11,269 bases of DNA from NCBI GenBank assembly GCA_964446745.1, contig CAYURR010000099.1:1-11269 (forward strand), written 5' to 3'. This stretch comes from CAYURR01 sp964446745 (GTDB lineage Bacteria > Bacillota > Clostridia > Lachnospirales > WQUN01). This document shows positions 1 through 8,035 of this stretch, one piece after another (position 1 is the first letter of the stretch; every line of letters begins with the position of its first letter). The notes under the pieces were generated by a model. It was not told where the DNA came from, did not search any database, and saw nothing but the letters and a program-made list of their open reading frames with translations. Position numbers and translations under genes: made by a program.

Positions 1-992
1 ATATCGACCAGATAGTGCGTGAGGTCGTAAAGGACATCGGTTATGATCGCGCAAAGTTTGGGTTTGATAGCGATACCTGTGCAGTCATCACCTCGTTAAA
101 GGGCCAGTCACCCGATATCGCACAGGGGGTCAATGACGCGCTTGAGGTCAGGGGCAGTGATTATGACGAGCTCTCCGCTACAGGCGCAGGCGATCAGGGC
201 ATGATGTTCGGCTTTGCGTGCAACGAAACCCCGGTATTGATGCCGATGCCTATATATCTTGCGCATCAGCTTACAAAGAAGTTGTCGGAGGTCAGAAAGA
301 ACGGCAAACTCGATTATCTTAGGCCGGACGGTAAGTCTCAGGTCACCGTCGAGTACGACGAAAACGACAAGCCCGTTCGTGTAAACAACGTAGTCATTTC
401 CACGCAGCATTCACCGGATGTAACACACAGCCAGATTGAAACAGACATCATCGAGCATGTTATTAAGGCCGTAATTGACAAAAACCTTTTGGATGAGAAT
501 ACTAAGTTCTATGTAAACCCGACAGGGCGTTTTGTTATCGGCGGACCGATGGGTGACTGCGGCCTCACAGGCAGAAAGATCATCGTAGATACCTATGGCG
601 GCTACGCAAGCCACGGCGGTGGTGCCTTCTCCGGCAAGGACCCGACAAAGGTTGACCGATCGGGCGCTTACATGGCACGCTATGTAGCTAAGAACATCGT
701 AGCCTCAGGGCTTGCTGATCGCTGTGAAATAGAGATCGCATATGCCATCGGCGTAGCACATCCTGTTTCCGTGCTCGTAAACACACACGGCACCGGCAAG
801 GTCTCCGATGAAAAGCTCATCGAAATCATCAATGAAAACTTCGACCTGCGTCCGGCTGCTATTATCAAACATTTTAATCTCAGAAGACCTATTTATAGAA
901 AGACAGCAAGCTACGGGCATTTCGGTAGAAACGATCTGGATCTGCCTTGGGAAAAGACTGATAAGGTGAGCGATTTGAAAAAGTATGTATAA
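1..992 (+). CDS. metK: S-adenosylmethionine synthase (methionine adenosyltransferase), 5'-truncated by window edge
   Basis: The enzyme condenses methionine and ATP to S-adenosylmethionine, releasing phosphate and pyrophosphate; it is cytosolic and supplies the cell's methyl donor. The first complete codon is at position 3, and the frame is open from the left edge, so the GTG at 15 is internal. About 329 residues are visible and roughly 70 N-terminal residues are missing against a family length near 385-400. Visible signatures, numbered from the GTG: GAGDQG at about 57-62, the GGPMGDCGLTGRK block at 176-188, and the glycine-rich GGGAFSGKDPTKVDRS block at 201-216, which carries substrate-binding and catalytic Lys/Asp residues. 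The C-terminal end with SYGHFGR is typical and intact. The TAA stop overlaps the start of the next gene by 8 bases, implying co-transcription. Any promoter or SAM riboswitch would lie outside the window. Identification is very secure. Confidence 0.97.
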   Translation, partial: IDQIVREVVKDIGYDRAKFGFDSDTCAVITSLKGQSPDIAQGVNDALEVRGSDYDELSATGAGDQGMMFGFACNETPVLMPMPIYLAHQLTKKLSEVRKNGKLDYLRPDGKSQVTVEYDENDKPVRVNNVVISTQHSPDVTHSQIETDIIEHVIKAVIDKNLLDENTKFYVNPTGRFVIGGPMGDCGLTGRKIIVDTYGGYASHGGGAFSGKDPTKVDRSGAYMARYVAKNIVASGLADRCEIEIAYAIGVAHPVSVLVNTHGTGKVSDEKLIEIINENFDLRPAAIIKHFNLRRPIYRKTASYGHFGRNDLDLPWEKTDKVSDLKKYV

Positions 993-2469
993 AATTGGCT
1001 TTGATAATGACAAATATCTAACAACTCAATCCGAACATATCATTAATCGCATAAATGACTTTGGCGGTAAGCTGTATCTGGAGTTCGGCGGCAAACTATT
1101 TGACGATTTTCATGCGTCTCGCGTGCTGCCGGGCTTTCAGAGCGACAGCAAGATAAAGCTATTAATGCAGCTCGCCGATCGTGTCGAGATCGTGGTCGTC
1201 ATTTCTGCGAACGATATCGAGGCGAGCAAGGTGCGTAGTGACCTGGGTATTACATATGACTCAGAGGTTTTAAGGCTCATAGATGCCTTTAATGAAGCGG
1301 GATTATATGTCGGCAGCGTGGCTATCACGCGCTTTACGGGGCAAAATTCAGCTGTCAGCTTCAAAAATCATTTGACTAACTTAGGTGTAAAGGTATACAC
1401 GCATTACCCGATTCCCGGGTATCCGGGAAATCTATCAACGATTGTGAGCGAAAATGGTTACGGCAAAAACGACTATATTGAAACCACGCGTCCACTCGTT
1501 GTGGTTACAGGTCCGGGTCCCGGCAGCGGTAAGCTCGCGACCTGTTTGTCGCAGCTCTATCACGAACATCAAAGGGGTATAAAAGCCGGCTATGCTAAGT
1601 TCGAGACCTTTCCGATATGGAATCTACCCCTGAGTCATCCCATTAATCTCGCATACGAGGCGGCTACAGCGGATCTGAGCGACGTAAATATGATCGATCC
1701 GTTTCACTTAGACGCATATGGGCTTACTGCGACGAATTACAATCGGGATGTCGAGGTGTTCCCTATCGTGAACGCAATCTGTGAACGTATCTTTGGCAAA
1801 AGTCCATATAACTCCCCGACCGATATGGGCGTCAACATGGTCGGCAACTGTATAAGCGACGACGATGCAGTCAGACAAGCCTCTTTAATGGAGATCATTA
1901 GGCGGTATTACAGTGCTATGTGCGATCAGCAAAAGGGCAAAGGCAGCAACGAGGCAGTTTACAGATGTGAGCTACTAATGAACCAAGCAAAGATCTCTAC
2001 AGATGAGCGATGCGTTGTAAAGGCCGCGTTGGACAAGGCTAAGGCGACAGGAGGTCCCGCAGCGGCGATCGAACTACACGACGGTCGCATTATTACAGGC
2101 AAGACCTCATCGTTATTGGGCGCGTCGGCTGCCATGCTTATAAACGCATTAAAGGAGATCGCGAATATCAGTGATGGTCTTCACCTATTGCCGCCGATCG
2201 TAATAGAGCCCATTCAGAAACTTAAAACGAATCAACTCGGCAACAGAAACCCGCGATTGCATATGGATGAGGTATTAATCGCACTCGCGATAAGTGCAGC
2301 AACGAATCCTCTTGCCGAGCTCGCGCTGCGTCAGTTATCGCAACTAAAGGGCTGTGAAGCCCACTCAACTGTAATGCTATCGCAAAGTGACGATAATATA
2401 TTCAGAAAGATAAACATTAACCTGACCTGTGAACCTGTTTATCAAACAAAGCGCCTTTATCATAAATAA
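985..2469 (+). CDS. DUF1846 / UPF0371 family protein, function unknown
   Basis: This 494-residue protein matches the DUF1846 (UPF0371) family along its whole length; the usual size is about 495-505. Seen in the sequence: the N-terminal KIGFD start, YLEFGGKL at about 31-38, HASRVLPGF at 43-51, a glycine-rich GPGPGSGKL segment at 176-184, then the very conserved AKFETFPIWNLPLSHP and MIDPFHLDAYG stretches (about 204-246) and SPTDMGVNMVGNC (277-289). The glycine-rich segment resembles a Walker A loop, but the residue after Lys is Leu, not Ser/Thr, so nucleotide binding is only a possibility. No signal peptide or membrane segment is apparent. The ATG at 985 is chosen because family members start at this point; a weak AAGGTGAG lies 14 bases upstream. 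It overlaps metK by 8 bases and is probably translationally coupled to it. Biochemical function is not known to me; the family call is secure. Confidence 0.93.
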   Translation: MYKIGFDNDKYLTTQSEHIINRINDFGGKLYLEFGGKLFDDFHASRVLPGFQSDSKIKLLMQLADRVEIVVVISANDIEASKVRSDLGITYDSEVLRLIDAFNEAGLYVGSVAITRFTGQNSAVSFKNHLTNLGVKVYTHYPIPGYPGNLSTIVSENGYGKNDYIETTRPLVVVTGPGPGSGKLATCLSQLYHEHQRGIKAGYAKFETFPIWNLPLSHPINLAYEAATADLSDVNMIDPFHLDAYGLTATNYNRDVEVFPIVNAICERIFGKSPYNSPTDMGVNMVGNCISDDDAVRQASLMEIIRRYYSAMCDQQKGKGSNEAVYRCELLMNQAKISTDERCVVKAALDKAKATGGPAAAIELHDGRIITGKTSSLLGASAAMLINALKEIANISDGLHLLPPIVIEPIQKLKTNQLGNRNPRLHMDEVLIALAISAATNPLAELALRQLSQLKGCEAHSTVMLSQSDDNIFRKININLTCEPVYQTKRLYHK

Positions 2470-2480
2470 TTTGAACATAG

Positions 2481-2525
2481 AAAATGGAGTGGATGTCTTA
2501 TATAAAGACATATCCACTCCATTTT
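2481..2525. terminator. Bidirectional intrinsic terminator between converging genes
   Basis: The left arm 2481-2499 (AAAATGGAGTGGATGTCTT) pairs with 2505-2525, with a 2-base bulge at 2512-2513 and a 5-base loop at 2500-2504. Read on the plus strand the GGAGTGG stem ends in a run of five T. Read on the minus strand it ends in TTTT. It starts 11 bases after the DUF1846 stop and ends 5 bases from the stop of the minus-strand URO-D gene, so it fits as a shared Rho-independent terminator for both operons. Confidence 0.88.
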
Positions 2526-2530
2526 TATGT

Positions 2531-3541
2531 TTAATGTGCGGCTTTTGCTAGCGCGAGTATATTCTCCGGCGGGATGTTTGGCAGTATCTCCTCATGACTA
2601 GGAGAAATCACTATATTCGGGCCCAACACCTCCCGAACACGAGCGACCTCATCGCCGACCTGTTGCGGGGTAGCCTCGACGATAAAGGATTGTGCGTCTA
2701 TACCGCCTAAAAATGCGAGATCATTTTTAAAGGCCATCAACGTTTGCGCGTCCATGTTATGGGCTTGAGCCTGTATCGGGTGCAATACATCGACACCCGC
2801 ATCTATTAAATCTGGGATGACCCTATGTATGGAACCGCATGAGTGCATCATTACGATCTTGTTATGTCGTTTACCCACAGCAACCAACCGTTTTATCGAC
2901 GGTAAAATGAAGCGCTTAAAAGCCTCAGGCGAGAATATCAAGTCTCTCTGCGTTCCGAAATCGTTTCCAAAGAACATCGTATCGGCACGATCTCCGAGAC
3001 CGGCAAAGAATATCTCGTTTCCCGCGACATAGAAATCAACAATATGTTCGGTCGCTGCCTCGACAACCTCAGGGTTTTCGTACATCTGAACGAAAAGGTT
3101 CTCCATACCGAAGAAGTCCGCAAGATCATGGAAGAATGACGACCAAAGACCCGTAAACACCATCTTATCCGGGTACTGCTCTATTTGGCTGTAGATATCG
3201 GAAAAGTCCAAATATTTCGTATCTGGCCACGGATAGCGTTCTATATCTGCAATTGTTTCGGCATCTGCAAAGCAACCGGCTGCGCTCAGCGATGATCCGC
3301 GATTGATACCATACGAGCAATCGAAAATTGGTTTTCCCTCAGGGTGCTTGTATCCGGCGTTTGCGATAACCCATCTGCAGTCATCCTCTAAAAAACTATA
3401 AATCGCCTCACGCTCGGGTTCCAAGCCCCATTTGCTTGCATATATCGGCACAGTGGCATCATTCAAATGCCCCGTCCAAAACGCGCGTTCACCGTTAGCT
3501 TTGCGTTTGAATATGTTTAATACCTTTTCTCTTGAATTCAT
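2531..3541 (-). CDS. Uroporphyrinogen decarboxylase-superfamily protein (putative cobamide-dependent methyltransferase-like)
   Basis: This 336-residue protein belongs to the URO-D superfamily of TIM barrels, which includes HemE and the MtaA/CmuA methyltransferases. It lacks the N-terminal RQAGR motif expected of HemE, so a heme role is unlikely. Seen here: MNSREKVLNIF at the start, FADAETIADIERYPWPD at 91-107, HSCGS at 233-237 within IVMMHSCGSIHRVIPDLIDAGVDVLHPIQ, GGID at 279-282, and SPSHEEILPNIPPENI at 313-328. In MtaA-type enzymes zinc is held by HxC plus a later Cys; here H233 and C235 are present, but the later site reads SPSHEE, so His316 may substitute (inference). The start at 3541 follows an in-frame stop four codons of sequence upstream; AGGGGAG 14 bases upstream is a distant ribosome site. 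The gene lies 11 bases after the metallo-hydrolase gene and forms an operon with it. No corrinoid protein or partner methyltransferase is in view. Substrate unknown. Confidence 0.88.
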   Translation of the reverse strand: MNSREKVLNIFKRKANGERAFWTGHLNDATVPIYASKWGLEPEREAIYSFLEDDCRWVIANAGYKHPEGKPIFDCSYGINRGSSLSAAGCFADAETIADIERYPWPDTKYLDFSDIYSQIEQYPDKMVFTGLWSSFFHDLADFFGMENLFVQMYENPEVVEAATEHIVDFYVAGNEIFFAGLGDRADTMFFGNDFGTQRDLIFSPEAFKRFILPSIKRLVAVGKRHNKIVMMHSCGSIHRVIPDLIDAGVDVLHPIQAQAHNMDAQTLMAFKNDLAFLGGIDAQSFIVEATPQQVGDEVARVREVLGPNIVISPSHEEILPNIPPENILALAKAAH

Positions 3542-3552
3542 AAGTTATACCA

Positions 3553-4452
3553 TTACTCCCCTATCCTCATCCCGTCATATGCCACACTTACACGCAGTAC
3601 GGAATTGGCATCAAAATATTCCTGTAGCGAGCTGTGGTTCAGGGTTTGCTTAAAATGTCCGATATGTGTAGCGTAGATGCGCGAGTGCTCGTTGACCGCG
3701 CCGATCTCACGCAGGGTTTCAATCTGACGTATAAAGCCGCTTGCGCTCAAGTGGTTCAACTCTGCAGTCTGTTCCTGGATACCGCCGCCCGCCTCCATCA
3801 CAACGAAATCCAAATGTACATCCTTCAAAGAGGATATGGTCTCTTCACCATAGAGCCCTGTGTCCGAGGCATAGAGTATACGCTTACCGCATAATTTGCC
3901 GCCGTTGAAGGTTATCACATAGTTTAATGCTTGTTCGCTCTCCTCGTGCTTGCCTACTCGATGATTACCCAACACAGGCAAGACCGTATATGAATGCTTT
4001 TGCGAACGCATTTCAAATTCCTTAAACGGCTTCACGCGCGTAACCTTTACAAGCTTGTCGTTTATAAGCTTTGCGAACTCCACATGCTTTGAATACGAGT
4101 CCGCCGCAGCTTCCCAAACCCCCTGTAGCCATGTCCATGCCATTTCGGAAATGTATAGATTCACCGGCTTATCATACTTCTTCAACGACATGTTCAGCAA
4201 CCCGAGGTTCGAGAGCGCAAAATGATCGTTATGCGTGTGCGTGATCAATATATTTTCGAGCGCACAAAAGCTCATACCAAACTCGAATACTGCCGAAGCC
4301 ACCTCAGGGCCAAAATCGATCAATGTGTTGTCATCAAGCATAAACGCCGACCTGCGGCGCAAGAAACGGCTCTTACGCGCGTCTGCACATATAGTACAGT
4401 CACAAAACGGGTCCGGTAAAAGCTCCGCTGCCCCTGTTCCGAGAAATATCAT
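3553..4452 (-). CDS. PhnP-like metallo-beta-lactamase-fold hydrolase
   Basis: This 299-residue protein is an MBL-fold metal-dependent hydrolase, predicted cytosolic and without a signal peptide. The dinuclear metal site is complete: THTHNDH at 71-77 (H72, H74, D76, H77), H164 in VLGNH, D197 in ASDTG and H263 in ATHIGH. Near the N terminus, FCDCTIC (C17, C19, C22) followed by RRRSAFML resembles the extra structural zinc site of PhnP, the phosphodiesterase acting on 5-phosphoribosyl 1,2-cyclic phosphate; H234 could be the fourth ligand (inference). No other phosphonate-degradation gene is present, so the substrate is open; another cyclic phosphodiester or a lactone is possible. The start at 4452 has a strong AGGAGGT five bases upstream and a promoter just before it. 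It is the first gene of a pair with the URO-D protein 11 bases downstream. Confidence 0.9.
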   Translation of the reverse strand: MIFLGTGAAELLPDPFCDCTICADARKSRFLRRRSAFMLDDNTLIDFGPEVASAVFEFGMSFCALENILITHTHNDHFALSNLGLLNMSLKKYDKPVNLYISEMAWTWLQGVWEAAADSYSKHVEFAKLINDKLVKVTRVKPFKEFEMRSQKHSYTVLPVLGNHRVGKHEESEQALNYVITFNGGKLCGKRILYASDTGLYGEETISSLKDVHLDFVVMEAGGGIQEQTAELNHLSASGFIRQIETLREIGAVNEHSRIYATHIGHFKQTLNHSSLQEYFDANSVLRVSVAYDGMRIGE

Positions 4453-4457
4453 CTGTT

Positions 4458-4464
4458 ACCTCCT
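4458..4464 (-). promoter_or_regulatory. Ribosome binding site of the MBL hydrolase gene
   Basis: Full AGGAGGT on the minus strand, five bases before the ATG at 4452. It is the strongest ribosome site in the window and fixes the start codon. Confidence 0.85.
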
Positions 4465-4485
4465 GTAAGAAAGCATCTCTGACTC

Positions 4486-4513
4486 ATTCTACACAGAAAT
4501 GCGACGTTGTCAA
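4486..4513 (-). promoter_or_regulatory. Sigma-A-type promoter for the MBL hydrolase / URO-D pair
   Basis: On the minus strand a perfect -35 box TTGACA (4513-4508) is followed by a 16-base spacer and a -10 box TAGAAT (4491-4486), five of six matches to consensus. The -35 box begins at the base directly after the mfd stop codon. Transcription would start near 4479 and give a leader of roughly 27 bases, just enough for the AGGAGGT site. No operator repeat is evident around it. Confidence 0.75.
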
Positions 4514-7500
4514 TCATGACCTTAGCTGAATCATCTCAGAAATAACATCTTGAATCTTTTCTGTAACAAGTCCGTCTGTAAGTTGCGCCTGTCCTTTATA
4601 CAAGATCGTTATATACGGGTTGTCCCCCATTGTGAGTAAAATATCCCTGCGCTTGGCCAGTAACTCTTGGATCCCGCCGGACTTAGCTGCGTCAAGATTT
4701 CTAAATGTCATCAAGATGTTGTTTTGTTTCTGCGTAATGGCTGATATACCGAGCGAATGTGCACGTGCCTTCATCAGCGATACATCCAATAGGTTTTTAA
4801 CAACGACCGGAAGGTTACCGTACATATCCTCTATTTCTTCCCAGAGCTCGTTGTAATCCCTCTCGTTACTTATACTTGCTATCTTCTTATAGACCTCGAG
4901 CTTTTGTTCCTCGTTCGGAATAAATTCAATAGGTATATATGCATTAACGCGCACATCGATGGTCGTCTCGAACTCATCAGGTCTAGCTTGTCCGGACATC
5001 TCCGCGACAGCCTGAGACAGGAGCTTACAATACAGTTCATATCCAACTGCGTCCATATGGCCGTGCTGTTCGGCTCCGAGGATGTTACCCGCGCCCCTTA
5101 TCTCCATATCACGCATGGCGATCTTAAACCCCGAACCGAATTCTGTAAATTCCTTGATCGTCTGCAAGCGTTTCTCGGCCACCTCCTGCAACACCTTGTC
5201 CTTTTTGTACATCAAGTAGGCATACGCGAGCCGATTTGTGCGTCCTACCCGCCCGCGCAATTGATACAGCTGGCTCAGTCCCATATGGTCCGCATCCTGT
5301 ATGATGATTGTATTCACATTCGGGATATCAAGACCGGTCTCAATGATCGTCGTACAGACGAGCACCTGGATTTCGCCCTCAATGAAATCCATCATGATGC
5401 GTTCAAGCTCACGCTCCGACATCTGTCCATGCGCGTATGCTATGCGTGCTTCGGGCACGAGGTTAGCCACACGCGCGGCTTCCTCAGTGATGTTTCGTAC
5501 TCGGTTATGAAGATAATATACTTGACCGCCGCGTGAGAGTTCCCTATTGATTGCGTCTCTAACAAACTGCGGATTATATTCCATAACATATGTCTGAACA
5601 GGCAGACGATCATGTGGCGGCTCTTCAAGTACGCTCATGTCTCTAATACCCGTAAGGCTCATGTGGAGTGTTCGCGGTATCGGTGTAGCAGTCAGCGTGA
5701 GCACGTCGACATTTTCTCGTAGTACCTTAAGCTTTTCCTTGTGTGAGACCCCGAAGCGTTGCTCCTCATCAATAATAATCAGTCCGAGGTTTTTAAACAC
5801 CACGTCCTTTGAAAATATCCGATGCGTACCGATTACGATATCCGATAGGCCCTTGTCCAACCGTTCGATAGAGGCCTTCATCTGTTTTGCTGATCGGAAA
5901 CGCGACAGCAATTCAATCGTAATTGGATAGTCCTTCATACGCTTTACAAAGGTCGTGTAATGCTGCTGAGCGAGTATTGTTGTCGGTACAAGGTATGCGA
6001 CCTGCCTGCCATCCTGTACAGCCTTAAACGCCGCACGTATCGCGACCTCCGTCTTGCCATATCCGACATCACCACATATCAGCCTGTCCATTACCTTCGG
6101 AGATTCCATGTCGGATTTAACGTCCTCTATAGCCGTCAGCTGATCGTTTGTCTCGTCATATTGAAACAGGTCCTCGAACTCTTTTTGCCATACAGTATCT
6201 TGGGAATACACAAAACCCGTCGCGGCCTGCCTTTTTGCGTACAGATCTACAAGGTCTGTAGCAAGGATCGCAACCGCGTTTTTTGCTCGGGTCTTTGCGC
6301 GCTGCCAATCGGCACCGCCCAGTTTGTTTAACTTAACGCGTGCACCCTCGTTACCGATGAACTTTTGAACGAGGTCAAGCTGCTCTGTCTGGACATAGAT
6401 ATATCCATTATCGGCAAAGGCAATCTTCAGAAAGTCCTTACTCACATTCTCAATCGCTATCTGCTCGATGCCCTGATAGATGCCTATACCGTGGTTCTCA
6501 TGTACGACATAATCGCCGACCTTCAGATCTGCAAACGAGGATATCGCATTTCTGTTTCCCTTATATCGCTTCTTGCGACGGCCCTCTCTTACGGCCTGCG
6601 ATTTATCCGAAAATACCGTAAGCTTGATCCCTGCATATTCAAAACCAGAATTTAAACTGCCTCGGCTCACTATTACAGTGCCCTTGTGCAATGTATGACC
6701 CTCAAGCGTATCGACATAGACTGCCTCTAAGCCCATATCATTGAGATCTTCCGTTAGCTTTTGGCCATGAAACTTTGTGCCTACGAGTATAACTGTGCGA
6801 TGCCCGTTCTTCTTTAGCAACGCGAGCTCTTCTGACATCTGATCAATACGAGGCGGCAGTATGTTCAGGCTCTTCACAGAAAACTCCGTAATCTGACGAA
6901 TATGGAAAAGGTTTACGCTCTGTGTCAACGAAACCATGAGCACTGTATTAAAGGCCATTGTAAGTTGAACGATTTGGGCATACGAAAAGACCATATCTGT
7001 TTGTGTCGGCAACATTGCGCCTTTTTCGATATGGTTCTTTATACTTTCAAGGAATTCGTCGTAGACATGATTGACATGCTCGGCTATACGCTTGGGCTCG
7101 TCGAAAAATAGTAGCGCGTCCTCATCGAGATACTGCATTAGCGATACATTGTCCTCGTAGAATAAATGCAGATATTGATCCAGCGAAGTGTGCCCTTCAA
7201 GCGTTTTTTCGCGTAACTCGTCGAGGTTCTCAGCTGTCTCGTCGTATTCAAACTTACTCGCCCCTATGCATACCTTGTCAAAAATCTCCTCTAACTTTGC
7301 AAAGCCGGACTTCATACGCTCATCGTCATAGATCAGCTCACGCATAGGGAACAATGTCACGCTGTCGATCTTTTCTACTGATCGTTGCGCGTAGCTGTCC
7401 AGCACGCGTATTGAATCAATCTCGTCATCGAAGAACTCTACGCGTAGGGCTGTGTCGTATAGCATCGTGAATATGTCTACGATGCCACCCCTATGGGCAA

Positions 7501-8032
7501 ATTGTCCGGGGCCTTCTACAGCGTCCGCACGTTCGTAGCCCAACTGCATGAGCCTTTTTACCAACGTCTCCACAGGCAAAACATCGCCGACCGTCAGCTG
7601 CATGAGCGCTCCCGCAAAAATGTGTTTAGGTACTAGACGGTTCAACAAGGCCTCTGCAGTGAGAACAATTACGGGTTGATTGTCGGCATCTGCCTCCGCT
7701 TTAATCAACGCATTGATGACCTCAAATCGCTTTGCTGTGATATCGTTACTCTTGACATCGGCTGTGTAGAAAATGAAATCCTTGGCCGGATATAGATACA
7801 CACGATCGTGTAGAAACATTTTCAGGTCGTCATATATCTCCTTCGCCCGAACCTCCGAATACGTCACGATCAATGAGCCGCATTGCCTTTCCTCGATCAA
7901 GCTCGACATTAAATGACATTTTTGTGAATCAATTACCCCTGTGGAGAGTACAGGGGTATTCTTTTGCCTTAACGCGTCTAAAATTGTTTGATATCCGTCC
8001 AGTTCCCTGAGCGGCGTCAGTAACCCGTTCAA
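4514..8032 (-). CDS. mfd: Transcription-repair coupling factor Mfd
   Basis: Mfd is the ATP-driven DNA translocase that removes RNA polymerase stalled at lesions and recruits UvrA for nucleotide excision repair. The 1172 residues match the family length (about 1150-1180) and all modules are present. These are: an N-terminal UvrB-homology region without ATPase motifs (about 1-340); an RNA-polymerase-interacting domain near 500-570 (SFADLKVGDYVVHENHGIGIYQG); the RecG-like translocase with Walker A GDVGYGKT (654-661), DEEQ (755-758), TATPIPRT (781-788), TGLDIPN (899-905) and QLRGRVGR (924-931); the TRG-like region near 955-990; and the C-terminal autoinhibitory domain from about 1020. The start is TTG at 8032: the frame is closed by a stop three bases upstream and AGGTG lies eight bases before it. 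It follows pth by three bases. No terminator is visible after it. Confidence 0.97.
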   Translation of the reverse strand: MNGLLTPLRELDGYQTILDALRQKNTPVLSTGVIDSQKCHLMSSLIEERQCGSLIVTYSEVRAKEIYDDLKMFLHDRVYLYPAKDFIFYTADVKSNDITAKRFEVINALIKAEADADNQPVIVLTAEALLNRLVPKHIFAGALMQLTVGDVLPVETLVKRLMQLGYERADAVEGPGQFAHRGGIVDIFTMLYDTALRVEFFDDEIDSIRVLDSYAQRSVEKIDSVTLFPMRELIYDDERMKSGFAKLEEIFDKVCIGASKFEYDETAENLDELREKTLEGHTSLDQYLHLFYEDNVSLMQYLDEDALLFFDEPKRIAEHVNHVYDEFLESIKNHIEKGAMLPTQTDMVFSYAQIVQLTMAFNTVLMVSLTQSVNLFHIRQITEFSVKSLNILPPRIDQMSEELALLKKNGHRTVILVGTKFHGQKLTEDLNDMGLEAVYVDTLEGHTLHKGTVIVSRGSLNSGFEYAGIKLTVFSDKSQAVREGRRKKRYKGNRNAISSFADLKVGDYVVHENHGIGIYQGIEQIAIENVSKDFLKIAFADNGYIYVQTEQLDLVQKFIGNEGARVKLNKLGGADWQRAKTRAKNAVAILATDLVDLYAKRQAATGFVYSQDTVWQKEFEDLFQYDETNDQLTAIEDVKSDMESPKVMDRLICGDVGYGKTEVAIRAAFKAVQDGRQVAYLVPTTILAQQHYTTFVKRMKDYPITIELLSRFRSAKQMKASIERLDKGLSDIVIGTHRIFSKDVVFKNLGLIIIDEEQRFGVSHKEKLKVLRENVDVLTLTATPIPRTLHMSLTGIRDMSVLEEPPHDRLPVQTYVMEYNPQFVRDAINRELSRGGQVYYLHNRVRNITEEAARVANLVPEARIAYAHGQMSERELERIMMDFIEGEIQVLVCTTIIETGLDIPNVNTIIIQDADHMGLSQLYQLRGRVGRTNRLAYAYLMYKKDKVLQEVAEKRLQTIKEFTEFGSGFKIAMRDMEIRGAGNILGAEQHGHMDAVGYELYCKLLSQAVAEMSGQARPDEFETTIDVRVNAYIPIEFIPNEEQKLEVYKKIASISNERDYNELWEEIEDMYGNLPVVVKNLLDVSLMKARAHSLGISAITQKQNNILMTFRNLDAAKSGGIQELLAKRRDILLTMGDNPYITILYKGQAQLTDGLVTEKIQDVISEMIQLRS

Positions 8033-8035
8033 AAG

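Noticed and set aside
1412..1429. Hairpin TTCCCGG-GTAT-CCGGGAA inside the DUF1846 gene
   Set aside because: Short stem produced by the repeated Pro-Gly codons of the PGYPG segment, with no T run or start nearby.
2531..3541. Heme-pathway HemE (uroporphyrinogen decarboxylase proper)
   Set aside because: The N-terminal RQAGR substrate-binding motif of HemE is absent, while the HSCG motif typical of the methyltransferase-like branch is present, and no heme genes adjoin it.
4904..5536. Plus-strand open frame of 210 codons opposite mfd
   Set aside because: It lies wholly antisense to the conserved Mfd translocase and C-terminal region, has no recognisable domain, and its codon pattern follows from the mfd frame.
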